Assembly (NCBI GenBank): GCA_936928855.1
Contig: CAKZHZ010000019.1
Coordinates: 1-64,000 of the forward strand
Length of the DNA stretch: 64,000 nucleotides
From: an uncultured Polycyclovorans sp.
GTDB taxonomy: Bacteria > Pseudomonadota > Gammaproteobacteria > Nevskiales > Nevskiaceae
Direction of reading: 5' to 3'
Each line of letters opens with the position of its first letter. The first letter of the stretch is position 1. A program made the position numbers and the translations under genes. The notes beneath the pieces were generated by a model. That model saw nothing but the letters and a program-made list of their open reading frames with translations. It did no database searches and had not been told where the DNA came from. Of the stretch, positions 45,342 through 54,142 are shown in pieces.

Positions 45342-46310
45342 ATGTCACGTCAGACCCGTTCCGATGCCATGCCCACCGTTTTGGTCACCGGGGCCGCCGG
45401 TGCCCTGGCCCGACGCGTGATCCAGCGACTCGCCGGTGAAGCCCGCGTGATTGCCGCCGATGTGCGCCGCCGCGCGTTGCTGCCGGAAGTGGAGGCCTCT
45501 TATCACCTCGACATGTCGCGCAAGGGGTTCGCCGAGGTGTTTGCGGCACACCGGATTGATGCGGTGATCCACATCGGGCGCATCTTCACCCATGAGCAGA
45601 GCCGTATGGCGCGCTACAACGCCAATGTGCTGGGCACACGGCGTCTGCTCGATCTGTGCTGTGAACACGGGGTGCGTCAGGTGGTGCTGCACAGCACCTA
45701 CCTGGTCTACGGTGCCCGGCCAGACAATCCATCGCTGATTGTCGAGGGGTTCCCGGGGCGGGCAGACGAGCGCAGCGGCGATCTGCTCGATGCGGTCGAA
45801 CTGGAACGGCTGGCCGAGAGTTACGCAGAGCGTCATCCCGAGCTGGGACTGACGCTGCTGCGGGCTTGCAACGTGGTGGGGCCCGGGGTGCGCAATACGG
45901 TGGCGCTGTTGCTCAGTCGGCCAGTGGTTCCGGTACTGATCGGGGCCTCGCCGGCCATGCAGTTTCTGCATGTCGACGATATGGCGACGGCGGTTGTCAG
46001 CGCCTACAAGGGCAACCGCCCCGGGGTGTACAACGTGGCGTCAGATGAGCCGGTGCCGCTGCAGGCTGCGGTCCTCGCATGCGGGGGCGTGCGGCTGCCG
46101 GTGCTGCCGGTTTCGGCTGTGTTCCTGGCCGCGCTGGGGCGCGCGGCGGGGGGGCGGTTGCTTTTCCCCGGACATCTGCTCGATTTTTTCCGCTATCCGG
46201 TGGTGCTGGACGACAGCCTGTTCAGACGTCGTTTTGGTTGGGCGCCCCGCATCGACACCGCCGACATCTTTCTCGACTACCATCGGCAACGAATGCATGA
46301 GCCTCATTGA
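45342..46310 (+). CDS. NAD-dependent epimerase/dehydratase (extended SDR)
   Basis: This 322-residue protein has the Rossmann motif VLVTGAAGALARRVI (about 12-26), VIHIGRIFTHEQ, and STYLVYGARP with the catalytic serine/tyrosine region; the usual YxxxK is replaced by DAVELERLAE, so the lysine is not obvious. It resembles nucleoside-sugar epimerase-like proteins of unknown substrate. The ATG at 45369 is an alternative start that sits nearer the fold. It is 69 bases after the ABC exporter. Confidence 0.75.
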   Translation: MSRQTRSDAMPTVLVTGAAGALARRVIQRLAGEARVIAADVRRRALLPEVEASYHLDMSRKGFAEVFAAHRIDAVIHIGRIFTHEQSRMARYNANVLGTRRLLDLCCEHGVRQVVLHSTYLVYGARPDNPSLIVEGFPGRADERSGDLLDAVELERLAESYAERHPELGLTLLRACNVVGPGVRNTVALLLSRPVVPVLIGASPAMQFLHVDDMATAVVSAYKGNRPGVYNVASDEPVPLQAAVLACGGVRLPVLPVSAVFLAALGRAAGGRLLFPGHLLDFFRYPVVLDDSLFRRRFGWAPRIDTADIFLDYHRQRMHEPH

Positions 46311-46318
46311 ATTTGCCT

Positions 46319-46371
46319 ATCAAATTGATCCTGATAATTCATTTGAATGCAGGGCGCCATTTCCGTAGTCT
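46319..46371 (+). promoter_or_regulatory. Palindromes and possible promoter upstream of dps
   Basis: Two AT-rich palindromes (ATCAA-A-TTGAT at 46319-46329 and ATTCA-TT-TGAAT at 46337-46348) lie just before the dps gene. A weak sigma70-like pair, TTGAAT (46343-46348) and TAGTCT (46366-46371), has a 17-base spacer. These are candidate binding sites for an oxidative-stress or iron regulator; no full OxyR or Fur box is visible. Confidence 0.35.
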
Positions 46372-46403
46372 GAAGCAACCGATTGAAAAAAAAGGAGTTC
46401 GTA

Positions 46404-46889
46404 ATGGCAAAGGTGAAAGCGCCGAAGATTGACGTGGGCATTACCAAGGACAGCCGCGCGGAGATCGCCAACGGACTGAGCCGCCTGCTCGCCGATGAGT
46501 ACACGCTCTATCTCAAGACCCACAATTTCCACTGGAATGTGACAGGGCCGATGTTCAACACTTTGCACACCATGTTCGAGGGGCACTACATGGAATCTGC
46601 AACAGCGGTTGATCAGGTCGCTGAGCGTATCCGGGCCTTGGGGTTCCCCGCGCCCGGTTCGTATCGTCAGTACGCGGAGCTTTCCAGCATCGAGGAAGAG
46701 ACGGGCGTGCCGGAGGCCATGGATATGGTCAAGCAGCTGGTGAAGGCGCATGAGTCCTGCGCCAAGACGGCCCGCAGCGTGTTTCCGCTGGCAGAGGCCG
46801 GCGATGACGAGGTCACTGCGGATCTGTTGACCCAGCGGCTGCAGGTGCACGAGAAGACGGCCTGGATGCTGCGCAGCCTGCTGCAGTAA
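46404..46889 (+). CDS. dps: Dps-family ferritin-like DNA-binding protein
   Basis: This 161-residue protein is a miniferritin that oxidises and stores iron with hydrogen peroxide. The ferroxidase ligands are visible in TLYLKTHNFHWNVTGPMF and in FEGHYMESATAVDQVAERIR (His and Asp/Glu residues). I chose the ATG at 46404 because AAGGAG lies seven bases upstream; the short N-terminus MAKVKAPK is lysine-containing, possibly for DNA binding. It has its own promoter region upstream. Confidence 0.93.
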   Translation: MAKVKAPKIDVGITKDSRAEIANGLSRLLADEYTLYLKTHNFHWNVTGPMFNTLHTMFEGHYMESATAVDQVAERIRALGFPAPGSYRQYAELSSIEEETGVPEAMDMVKQLVKAHESCAKTARSVFPLAEAGDDEVTADLLTQRLQVHEKTAWMLRSLLQ

Positions 46890-46894
46890 CGCCA

Positions 46895-47908
46895 GTGGCG
46901 GCCGCCTCCTCGGCGATGCCAGCTGCGGCGGGCCCGTTGGTGCGGGTCCGCCGTCTGCGTGTCCACTATCCGCTGGCAGCGGCCTGGCCCTGGCAGCGGG
47001 GCGGGGTGCTGCGCGCTGTTGAGGATCTCAGTTTTGATCTCGCTCCCGGCGAAACCCTGGGAGTGGTCGGCGAATCGGGCAGTGGCAAATCCACCCTGGC
47101 GCGCAGTCTCGTGGGTCTTCAGCCCGCGACGGCGGGGTCGATCCGACTTGAGGGCGAGGAGATGGTGGGGGCCACCGCTGAGCGTTGGCGGGCCCGCCGT
47201 CGGGATGTACAGTTTATTTTTCAGGATCCGCTGGCCAGCCTCGATCCTCGCATGACCATCGGCCAGATCATCGAGGAGCCTTTGTTGGCGCTGGAGCCGG
47301 CGATGGGGGCCTCGGCCCGCGAGCAGCGGGTACGGCAACTGATGGAGCGTGTGGGGCTGTCAGCGGCGCTGCGCAACCGGTATCCACACGAGTTTTCCGG
47401 CGGCCAATGCCAGCGGGTGGGAATTGCTCGGGCATTGGTGGTTCAGCCGCGTGTGCTGATCTGTGACGAGCCTGTGTCCGCGCTGGACGTTTCGGTTCAG
47501 GCCCAGATCATCAATCTGCTGGCCGACCTCCAGCGCGAGCAGGGTCTGTCCGTGCTTTTTATCGCCCATGATCTGGCGGTGGTGCGGCATTTGGCCCACC
47601 GTGTCCTGGTGATGTACCTCGGCCGGGTGATGGAGCAGGCACCCGCGGAAACCCTGTTCGCGCTACCCCGCCACCCGTATACCCGTGCCTTGATGGCGTC
47701 GGTCCCCGGGCAGGGGCGTGCGCTGTCCCCGCTGGTGGGAGAGCTGCCCTCTGCGGCTTCCCCGCCGCCGGGATGCGTGTTCGCGTCCCGCTGTCCGATG
47801 GCGGAAGACGACTGCAGTCGACGCGTGCCGGGCTTGAACCGAACCGGTCCGACGGCTGCGGCGGCCTGCCACTACGTGGCCGGGGAAGCGCTGGCGGAGC
47901 CGGCCTGA
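46895..47908 (+). CDS. Oligopeptide/dipeptide ABC transporter ATP-binding protein (OppF/DppF type)
   Basis: This 337-residue ATPase has the Opp/Dpp features: VVGESGSGKSTLARS (Walker A), QFIFQDPLASLDPRMTIGQI, signature FSGGQCQRVGIARAL, and the C-terminal oligo_HPY motif FALPRHPYTRALM with a cysteine-containing end CVFASRCPMAEDDC. Start is GTG 46895 or ATG 46916. The usual partner ATPase (OppD), permeases and binding protein are absent, so it is an orphan here. It follows dps by five bases. Confidence 0.85.
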   Translation: MAAASSAMPAAAGPLVRVRRLRVHYPLAAAWPWQRGGVLRAVEDLSFDLAPGETLGVVGESGSGKSTLARSLVGLQPATAGSIRLEGEEMVGATAERWRARRRDVQFIFQDPLASLDPRMTIGQIIEEPLLALEPAMGASAREQRVRQLMERVGLSAALRNRYPHEFSGGQCQRVGIARALVVQPRVLICDEPVSALDVSVQAQIINLLADLQREQGLSVLFIAHDLAVVRHLAHRVLVMYLGRVMEQAPAETLFALPRHPYTRALMASVPGQGRALSPLVGELPSAASPPPGCVFASRCPMAEDDCSRRVPGLNRTGPTAAAACHYVAGEALAEPA

Positions 47909-47957
47909 GCACTGCCGGCCGGTGGTGCTGATCCGCTGACCGGCACCCGCCGGGCGC

Positions 47958-48737
47958 TCACGCCTTGCAGCCGGGGCGCCGTCCCGCCGAGCGGGCCTGA
48001 TCGAACAGCGGCATCACCTTGGGCAGAGTGTTGCTGATGTCGCGGATGCGGGTGTCGTGCGAAGGGTGGGTCGACATGAATTCGGCCGGGGCCTTGCCGC
48101 CGCTGGCGCTGGCCATGTTCTGCCACAGGGTAATGGCGGCACGAGGATCAAAGCCGGCACGCGCCATGTAGTCGAGGCCGAGAATGTCAGCCTCCGATTC
48201 GTCACCACGCGAGAACGGCAGCAACACCAGCAGGTTGGCGCCAATGCCGATCAGTTCCGGGTTGTAGCCGGTCGTGGCCGAGAAGATCTGCATGCCGAAC
48301 TGGGTTGCGATGCCGTTGGAGACGCGTGATGCCGAATGCCCTGCCAGCACATGAGCCACCTCGTGGCCGATCACTGCGGCCAGCTGATCTTGCGAGCTGG
48401 CGACCTTGAGCAGACCCGTATAGACCCCGATCTTGCCGCCTGGCAGGGCGAAGGCGTTGACGTCCTTGCTTTCGAAGGTTTGCACTTCCCAGGCGATCCG
48501 TGTGGGCACCTGGGCCGTGATGGCGCGAGCGACGCACTCGACATAGCTGCGCGTGGCGCTTGACTGAGCGGGAGGCGTTTCCTGCTTCATCTCGGCAAAC
48601 GCGGTGGCACCCATCTCGGCCAGCTGGTCGTCACCCACCAACCGGAGCTGTGTACGGCCGGTGGGCGAGGTAGTGCAGGCAACTGCGATCGCCACGGTGA
48701 GCAGGGCGATGAGTCCGGCAAGCGCGCTTCGTTGCAT
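47958..48737 (-). CDS. M48-family periplasmic metalloprotease, lipoprotein-like
   Basis: This 259-residue protein begins with a signal peptide ending VAIAVAC and CTTSPTGRTQL after it, typical of LoiP/YcaL-type lipoproteins (Cys21), though the lipobox is atypical. The zinc site is HEVAH (125-129), with the third ligand in GDESEADILGLDYM. Such proteases process misfolded outer-membrane proteins. It lies downstream of pdxH on the - strand, 72 bases away. Confidence 0.88.
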   Translation of the reverse strand: MQRSALAGLIALLTVAIAVACTTSPTGRTQLRLVGDDQLAEMGATAFAEMKQETPPAQSSATRSYVECVARAITAQVPTRIAWEVQTFESKDVNAFALPGGKIGVYTGLLKVASSQDQLAAVIGHEVAHVLAGHSASRVSNGIATQFGMQIFSATTGYNPELIGIGANLLVLLPFSRGDESEADILGLDYMARAGFDPRAAITLWQNMASASGGKAPAEFMSTHPSHDTRIRDISNTLPKVMPLFDQARSAGRRPGCKA

Positions 48738-48809
48738 GGTCTGTTGATCCCGAAATCGTGACCGCGATGATAGCCAGTCGAATCTGAGTCAATCCTGAAC
48801 CTGTCGGGT

Positions 48810-49430
48810 TCAGGGCTCAAGGCGGTCAATCTGCCAGCCTTCTCCCTGATGGCGATAGCGCAGGCGATCGTGGAAACGGCTTCCCCGTCCTGCCCAGAAC
48901 TCGACGACCGATGGTTGCAGGCCATAGCCGCCCCAATGCTCGGGCAGCGGGACTTCGACATCCTTGAACTGCTGTTCGGTCTCGATGAGCCTGGCGTCGA
49001 GGCTGGCGCGATCCACCACGACACGGGACTGATGGCTGGTGTGCGCCCCCAGCTGTGACCCGCGCGGGCGGGTGGCGAAGTAGGCAGCCGAGACCGCGCG
49101 TGGCAAGCGAGTGACAACGCCTTCGAAGCGCACCTGGCGCTCCAGGCGATCCCACCAGAAGGTGGCGGCCCCTCGAGGGTTGGCATCGAGTTCGGCCGCC
49201 TTGCGGCCGCGATAATCGGTGTAGAAACAGAGGGCGCCTTGGTGAATTCCCTTGAACAGCACGACCCGGCCGCTTGGCCTGCCATCGGCGTCGGCCGTGG
49301 ACAGGACAAAGGCGCCCGGCTCGATCTGGCCGATCTCCCGCGCTGCCTGCAGCCAGCTTTGGAACTGTGTGAGCGGATCGTGGTGCAGATCGGAGATATC
49401 CAGCGGCGGGTTGCGGGTGTATTGGGACAT
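48810..49430 (-). CDS. pdxH: Pyridoxamine 5'-phosphate oxidase
   Basis: This 206-residue FMN enzyme makes pyridoxal 5'-phosphate. Motifs are GRVVLFKG (FMN-binding), FYTDYRGRKAAELDANP and the C-terminal RLRYRHQGEGWQIDRLEP, which matches the family's RL.P ending. I chose the ATG at 49430 (MSQYTRNPP); the frame is open further upstream over the divergent acuI-like start. It is transcribed away from that gene. Confidence 0.95.
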   Translation of the reverse strand: MSQYTRNPPLDISDLHHDPLTQFQSWLQAAREIGQIEPGAFVLSTADADGRPSGRVVLFKGIHQGALCFYTDYRGRKAAELDANPRGAATFWWDRLERQVRFEGVVTRLPRAVSAAYFATRPRGSQLGAHTSHQSRVVVDRASLDARLIETEQQFKDVEVPLPEHWGGYGLQPSVVEFWAGRGSRFHDRLRYRHQGEGWQIDRLEP

Positions 49431-49480
49431 GGAGCGGTCTGGCAGAATCGGGGACCCACCCATTTTGACGGACTCACGAC

Positions 49481-50482
49481 ATGACGGCATTCCGTGCAAT
49501 GCGTATTCACCAGGAGGGCAAGGCCACCCGCGCGCTGGTGGAGCCGATCACGCTCGACCAGCTCAACCCCGGCGAAGTGGTGATCCGTGTCGCCTGGTCC
49601 GGCATCAACTACAAGGATGCGCTGGCGGTCAGCGGCAAGGGGCGCATCATGCGCGCCTTCCCCCGCGTCGCCGGTATTGACCTGTCAGGTGAGGTGATCA
49701 GCTGCGACGACGGCCGGCTGCAGCCGGGGGAACGTGTGCTGGTGACCGGCTGCAACATCGGCGAGCTGCTCGACGGCGGCTTCAGTGAAGTGGCGCGGGT
49801 GCCCGCCGATGCAGTGGTCAGGGTGCCGGATGGGTTGGACCTGCGGGACGTGGCGGCCATTGGCACGGCAGGGTTTACTGCCGCGCTTGCCTTGCGCCGC
49901 ATGCTGGAAAACCATCAGCGGCCGGAGATGGGGCCCATCGCCGTTACTGGGCCTACCGGCGGAGTCGGCGGTATTGCCATCGACCTGTTCAGCCAGGCCG
50001 GATTCGAGGTGCATGCGATCACCGGCAAGGCCGATACGCATGGGGAGTATTTGAAGGGCCTGGGGGCCCATGCCGTCGTCGCCCGGCAGGCCGTTGATTT
50101 TGGCAGCAAGCCGATGGAGAAGGCGCTTTGGGGCGGTGCGGTCGACAATCTGGGCGGCGACACCCTTACCTGGCTGACCCGGACGGTGCGGCCCTGGGGC
50201 AACATCGGGTGCATCGGGTTGGCTCAGGGACCGGCCCTCAACACAACCGTCATGCCGTTGATCCTGCGCGGAGTTTCCTTGTTGGGGATCCATTCTGTCG
50301 AGGTGCCGCGACCGTGGCGCGAGGCGATCTGGGAACAGCTTGCGGGGCCGTGGAAGCTACGTCACCTGGAACGGCTGGTCACACGTACCGTGGGGCTGGA
50401 CGACTTGGTCCCGGCCTGTGAGGAGCAGGTCGCCGGCACCACCGTGGGCCGAACGCTGGTACAGCTCTCCGGCGTTCGCTGA
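49481..50482 (+). CDS. Acrylyl-CoA reductase-like quinone oxidoreductase (YhdH/AcuI)
   Basis: This 333-residue medium-chain dehydrogenase shows SGINYKDALAVSGKGRI (35-51), IDLSGEVIS, the NADPH fold VTGPTGGVGGIAIDL and GAVDNLGGDTLTWL. The YhdH/AcuI family reduces acrylyl-CoA to propionyl-CoA with NADPH, a detoxification step in DMSP and 3-hydroxypropionate metabolism; other quinone or enoyl substrates are possible. It is divergent from pdxH. Confidence 0.88.
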   Translation: MTAFRAMRIHQEGKATRALVEPITLDQLNPGEVVIRVAWSGINYKDALAVSGKGRIMRAFPRVAGIDLSGEVISCDDGRLQPGERVLVTGCNIGELLDGGFSEVARVPADAVVRVPDGLDLRDVAAIGTAGFTAALALRRMLENHQRPEMGPIAVTGPTGGVGGIAIDLFSQAGFEVHAITGKADTHGEYLKGLGAHAVVARQAVDFGSKPMEKALWGGAVDNLGGDTLTWLTRTVRPWGNIGCIGLAQGPALNTTVMPLILRGVSLLGIHSVEVPRPWREAIWEQLAGPWKLRHLERLVTRTVGLDDLVPACEEQVAGTTVGRTLVQLSGVR

Positions 50483-50511
50483 GCGCTCAACGAAAGAGAG
50501 GGGCAGACCCC

Positions 50512-51426
50512 ATGTCCATGGAAATGATGGTGTTGATGCTGGTGGAGTTCGCCAACGCCGAGCGTGAGCGGCGTGGGCAGGCGGTGGTGGACGACCTGCT
50601 GCTGAAGCGCCTGTCGGCACGGGCGGTGCCGCAGGGCGGACGGCAGCTCGCGGCCCTGCCACGCCAGCTGCTGCTCCAGTTTGATGCGTCGGCTGCAGCG
50701 TCCGCAGTGGCCTTCGCGGAGCGACTTCTGGCGGACGTGGAGGCCTACTGGCAGGCGCAGGGGGGGGCGGCGGGCGCCGCAGTGCGCGTGGTGATGGGGG
50801 CGGGTGCCGCTGCTGTCGCGCAGGGGCGGGTGCAGGGCGACTGGGTGCACCGCCTGGCCGGTCTGCTGCCACGGGTGCCCGCCAATGGCATCGCCGCCTT
50901 CGACAGCGTCCTGGCGCTGGACCCCGCTTTGCCGTCGTCCGCCCACCTGCGACGTCTTGCCGGCGACCTTTTCCTGTTGCATCCGCACGAAGCCGAAGGG
51001 GCCGCCGAGACCCGCATGGCATCCCCCCTGGAGCGATCCGACGCCTTGTTCACCGAGATCGTGTTGCGGGTACGGGGTACGGATCGACGCTATCGCGCGG
51101 CCGACTGTCCGCTGCTGATCGGCCGCAGCAGCGAATGCACGGTGCAGGTGGCCGCCGAGGGCGCGTCCCGGCAGCACGGACGCATCGTTTACGAGAAGGG
51201 GCGCTTCTACTATCAGGACGACAGCCGCAACGGGACGTGGGCGCTGACCGGCAGCGGCGAGGAGGTGGCGCTGCGACAGGACCGGATGCTGCTGACCGGT
51301 GAGGGTGCCCTCAGCCTGGGGGCTCCGATTGGCCAGCAGACCGGGGAGCTGTTGCGCTTTGTTTGCCGCTCGCAACGGCTGCGTATGGATGCGGACAACG
51401 GTGACACCCGGCCGCTCGGTTCATGA
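50512..51426 (+). CDS. FHA-domain protein with degenerate cyclase-like N-terminus
   Basis: The C-terminal part of this 304-residue protein is a forkhead-associated domain (about 190-275): LLIGRSSECTVQV, SRQHGRIVYEKGRFYYQDDS, RNGTW, so it should bind phosphothreonine. The N-terminal ~150 residues follow the layout of a class III nucleotide cyclase (VLMLVEFANAE, LPRQLLLQFDASAA, VRVVMGAGAA, VQGDWVHRLAGLLPRVPANG), but the metal-binding aspartates are absent, so it is probably a sensor rather than an enzyme. Its stop overlaps the start of the patatin gene (ATGA). Confidence 0.75.
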   Translation: MSMEMMVLMLVEFANAERERRGQAVVDDLLLKRLSARAVPQGGRQLAALPRQLLLQFDASAAASAVAFAERLLADVEAYWQAQGGAAGAAVRVVMGAGAAAVAQGRVQGDWVHRLAGLLPRVPANGIAAFDSVLALDPALPSSAHLRRLAGDLFLLHPHEAEGAAETRMASPLERSDALFTEIVLRVRGTDRRYRAADCPLLIGRSSECTVQVAAEGASRQHGRIVYEKGRFYYQDDSRNGTWALTGSGEEVALRQDRMLLTGEGALSLGAPIGQQTGELLRFVCRSQRLRMDADNGDTRPLGS

Positions 51427-52349
51427 GCGAAGTGCCGGCGCCGGTGGTAGGCGTTGCCCTGGGCAGCGGCTCGGCACGTGGGTGGGCCCATATTGGTGTC
51501 CTGCAAGGGCTAGAGGCGCTGGGCGTGCGACCACAGGTGGTCGCGGGGACCTCCATCGGCGCGCTGGTTGGTGCGGTCTATGTGTCCGGCCAACTGGACG
51601 ATTTTGCCGAGTGGGTGCAGGCCCTGACCGCCCGCGAAGTCTGGCGGTTCATGGACTTGAGCTTCTCCGGCGGGATGGTCAAAGGGGAGGCCTTGTTCGG
51701 CTACTTCGCGGAGCACCATCGCAATCCCGACATCGGTGAACTGCGCCAACGTTTTGCCACCGTGGCAACGGACATGCACAGCGGCCGCGAGATCTGGATC
51801 ACCGAGGGCAAGGTGTTGCCCGCCGCGCGGGCGTCCTGCGCCTTGCCCGGGCTGTTCTCGCCCGTGCAGTTTCAGGATCGATGGATGCTGGATGGCGGGT
51901 TGGTCAATCCGGTCCCGGTGTCGACCTGTCGAGCCTTGGGTGCCGATGTGGTGATCGCCGTCAATCTCAATGCTCAGCTGGTCGGGCGGCACTTCAGCCC
52001 GACACCGCCCGAGGGAGAGCCGGTGACCAGTGGCGATCGCGGTCTGTGGGGGCGAGTGGTGGACTACCTGTCGGGCAGCGAGGGCGGACGCCCGAGCTTT
52101 TTCGACGTCGTGGCGAGCAGCGTCAACATCATGCAGGACCGCATCACCCGGAGTCGCATGGCGGGAGATCCGCCGGAGGTGACCCTGGTTCCGCTGCTGG
52201 CGGATTTCGCGTTGATGGACTTTCATCGGGCGCGGGAGGCGATCGCCGAGGGACATGCCCTGGTGACGCGACATGCCGACCAGATTCGGGGCTGGGCAGG
52301 GCTGACGCCTGCTGCGACGGCCGGCAGCGATGACGGCGCCCTGCCATAG
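51423..52349 (+). CDS. Patatin-like phospholipase (RssA-type)
   Basis: This 308-residue lipid acyl hydrolase has the glycine-rich oxyanion loop GSGSARGWAHIG (14-25), the nucleophile Ser44 in AGTSIGALVG, and the catalytic Asp157 in MLDGGLVNPVPV. It matches RssA/YchK-like members. The four-base overlap with the FHA gene suggests the two proteins are made in fixed ratio and may work together. It ends in a nested hairpin shared with rimO. Confidence 0.9.
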   Translation: MSEVPAPVVGVALGSGSARGWAHIGVLQGLEALGVRPQVVAGTSIGALVGAVYVSGQLDDFAEWVQALTAREVWRFMDLSFSGGMVKGEALFGYFAEHHRNPDIGELRQRFATVATDMHSGREIWITEGKVLPAARASCALPGLFSPVQFQDRWMLDGGLVNPVPVSTCRALGADVVIAVNLNAQLVGRHFSPTPPEGEPVTSGDRGLWGRVVDYLSGSEGGRPSFFDVVASSVNIMQDRITRSRMAGDPPEVTLVPLLADFALMDFHRAREAIAEGHALVTRHADQIRGWAGLTPAATAGSDDGALP

Positions 52350-52395
52350 GCGCCATGATTGATGCGCCGGCGGTCGCCGCCGGGGCGGCGCCTAT
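52346..52395. terminator. Nested hairpin between patatin and rimO genes
   Basis: An outer 9-base stem (52346-52354 with 52387-52395) spans both stop codons, and an inner 7-base stem (52367-52373 with 52377-52383) with a 3-base loop lies inside. The convergent genes probably share it as a terminator, although it lacks a T-tract. Confidence 0.5.
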
Positions 52396-53720
52396 TCGAG
52401 CACTTCGGCGTTGAGGTCGTGCTCGTCCGCTGCAATCACCTCGCAACGCACGATCTCGCCCGGTTGCAGGTCCTGGGCGGTCGACAGATAGACCTTGCCG
52501 TCAATTTCCGGAGCGTCGGCTTCTGAGCGTCCGACCAGATAGCCCTCCTCGTCAAAACCATCCACCAGCACATCGATCTCGCGGCCTACCTTGGCTTGCA
52601 GTCGTGCGGCGCTGATCTCCGCCTGCAAGGCCATCAGGCGTGCCTGCCGATCGAGCTGAACCGCCTCGGGCACCGGACCTGGCAGGTCGTTGGCCGCGGC
52701 GCCTTCCACCGGCGAATAGGTAAAGCAGCCGACCCGGTCGAGCTGCGCGGTATCCAGCCATTCCAGCAGCGTCTCGAACTCGGCATCGGTCTCCCCGGGG
52801 AACCCGACAATGAAGGTGCTGCGCAGGGTCAGGTCCGGACAGATTTCACGCCAGCGACGGATACGCTCCAGCGTGTTCTCGGCGGCCGCCGGGCGTTTCA
52901 TGCGCTTGAGTACCGACGGGCTGCCGTGCTGGAACGGAATATCGAGGTAGGGCAGCACCTTGCGTTCCGCCATCAGCGGCAGAATCTCGTCGACGTGGGG
53001 GTAGGGGTAGACATAGTGCAGTCGAACCCAGGCGTCGAGGCTGCCGAGCCCCTCGCAGAGATCCTTCATGCGTGCCTGGTACTCGCGGCCCTGCCAGGTG
53101 CCGCGTGCATATTGGAGGTCCACCCCATAAGCACTGGTGTCCTGTGAAATCACCAACAGCTCGCGGACACCGGCTTTGACCAGGCGTTCCGCCTCTCGCA
53201 GGACGTCATCGACCGGTCGCGATACCAGGCGGCCGCGCATGCTGGGGATGATGCAGAAACTGCAGTGGTGGTTGCAGCCTTCCGAGATCTTCAGATAGGC
53301 ATAGTGACGCGGCGTGAGCTTGATCCCCTGTGGCGGCAACAGGTCGAGAAAGGGGTCGTGTTGAGGGGGCAGTGCGGCATGAACCGCAGACATCACCGAG
53401 CCGAAATCCTGAGGGCCGCTGACCGACAGCACCCCTGGAAAGCGCGTCTGGATTGTCTCCTTGTGCCCTCCCACGCCCATGCAGCCGGTGACGATGACCT
53501 TGCCGTTCTCCGACATCGCCTCGCCGATGGCGTCGAGTGATTCGGCGACGGCGGAATCGATGAAGCCGCAGGTATTGACGATGACCACCTGCGCACCGTC
53601 GTAGTCCGGTGCCGTTTCATACCCTTCGGCCCGCAGCTGGGTCAGGATGCGTTCGGAGTCGACCAGGGCCTTGGGGCAGCCAAGCGAGACAAAGCCGACT
53701 TTGGGAGCGGAAGTGGCCAT
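52392..53720 (-). CDS. rimO: Ribosomal protein uS12 methylthiotransferase
   Basis: This 442-residue radical SAM enzyme methylthiolates Asp89 of ribosomal protein S12. The N-terminal cluster cysteines are Cys15, Cys51 and Cys80, and the radical SAM site is Cys149/Cys153/Cys156 in EGCNHHCSFCIIP. The C-terminal TRAM domain starts around VGREIDVLVDGF. Length is normal. Confidence 0.97.
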   Translation of the reverse strand: MATSAPKVGFVSLGCPKALVDSERILTQLRAEGYETAPDYDGAQVVIVNTCGFIDSAVAESLDAIGEAMSENGKVIVTGCMGVGGHKETIQTRFPGVLSVSGPQDFGSVMSAVHAALPPQHDPFLDLLPPQGIKLTPRHYAYLKISEGCNHHCSFCIIPSMRGRLVSRPVDDVLREAERLVKAGVRELLVISQDTSAYGVDLQYARGTWQGREYQARMKDLCEGLGSLDAWVRLHYVYPYPHVDEILPLMAERKVLPYLDIPFQHGSPSVLKRMKRPAAAENTLERIRRWREICPDLTLRSTFIVGFPGETDAEFETLLEWLDTAQLDRVGCFTYSPVEGAAANDLPGPVPEAVQLDRQARLMALQAEISAARLQAKVGREIDVLVDGFDEEGYLVGRSEADAPEIDGKVYLSTAQDLQPGEIVRCEVIAADEHDLNAEVLE

Positions 53721-53783
53721 CGGGGAGACAGAAAGGGATCTGGCGCTATTTTACGGTGCCTTGCCCCTTCACAGGAGATTTCC

Positions 53784-54119
53784 ATGTCCAGTTATTTCAA
53801 TGCCGAGGATCTGGCCAAGTTTGGCGAGATCGGAGCGCAGGCCAAGCCCATGGCGGATGCCTTCTTCGCCTACTACAGTCAGGTCACCGGGACCGACTCT
53901 GCGCTGAGCAAGCGGGAGAAGGCGTTGATTGCGCTTGCCATTGCGCACAGTGAGCGATGTGGCTACTGCATCGACGCCTATTCCACTGCCTGCCTCGAAG
54001 CTGGCGCCGACCCCGAGCAGATGCGCGAGGCCGTTCACGTCGCCGCAGCCATGAAGGCTGGCATCACGCTGGTGCACAGCGTGCAGATGTCGAATCACCT
54101 TGAACAGCTGGTGCTTTAG
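53784..54119 (+). CDS. Arsenosugar biosynthesis-associated peroxidase-like (AhpD/CMD-fold) protein
   Basis: This 111-residue alpha-helical protein has an AhpD-like core: REKALIALAIAHSERCGYCIDAYSTACLEAG (given in part), where Cys59 and Cys62 (approximate) form the CxxC pair. The N-terminus SYFNAEDLAKFGEIG and the AVHVAAAMKAG segment match the small family found next to arsS/arsM in arsenosugar clusters. No arsenic gene lies nearby in this window; rimO, another radical SAM gene, is divergent. Confidence 0.8.
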   Translation: MSSYFNAEDLAKFGEIGAQAKPMADAFFAYYSQVTGTDSALSKREKALIALAIAHSERCGYCIDAYSTACLEAGADPEQMREAVHVAAAMKAGITLVHSVQMSNHLEQLVL

Positions 54120-54142
54120 TTGACTGGTGGCGGGCACGTGCT

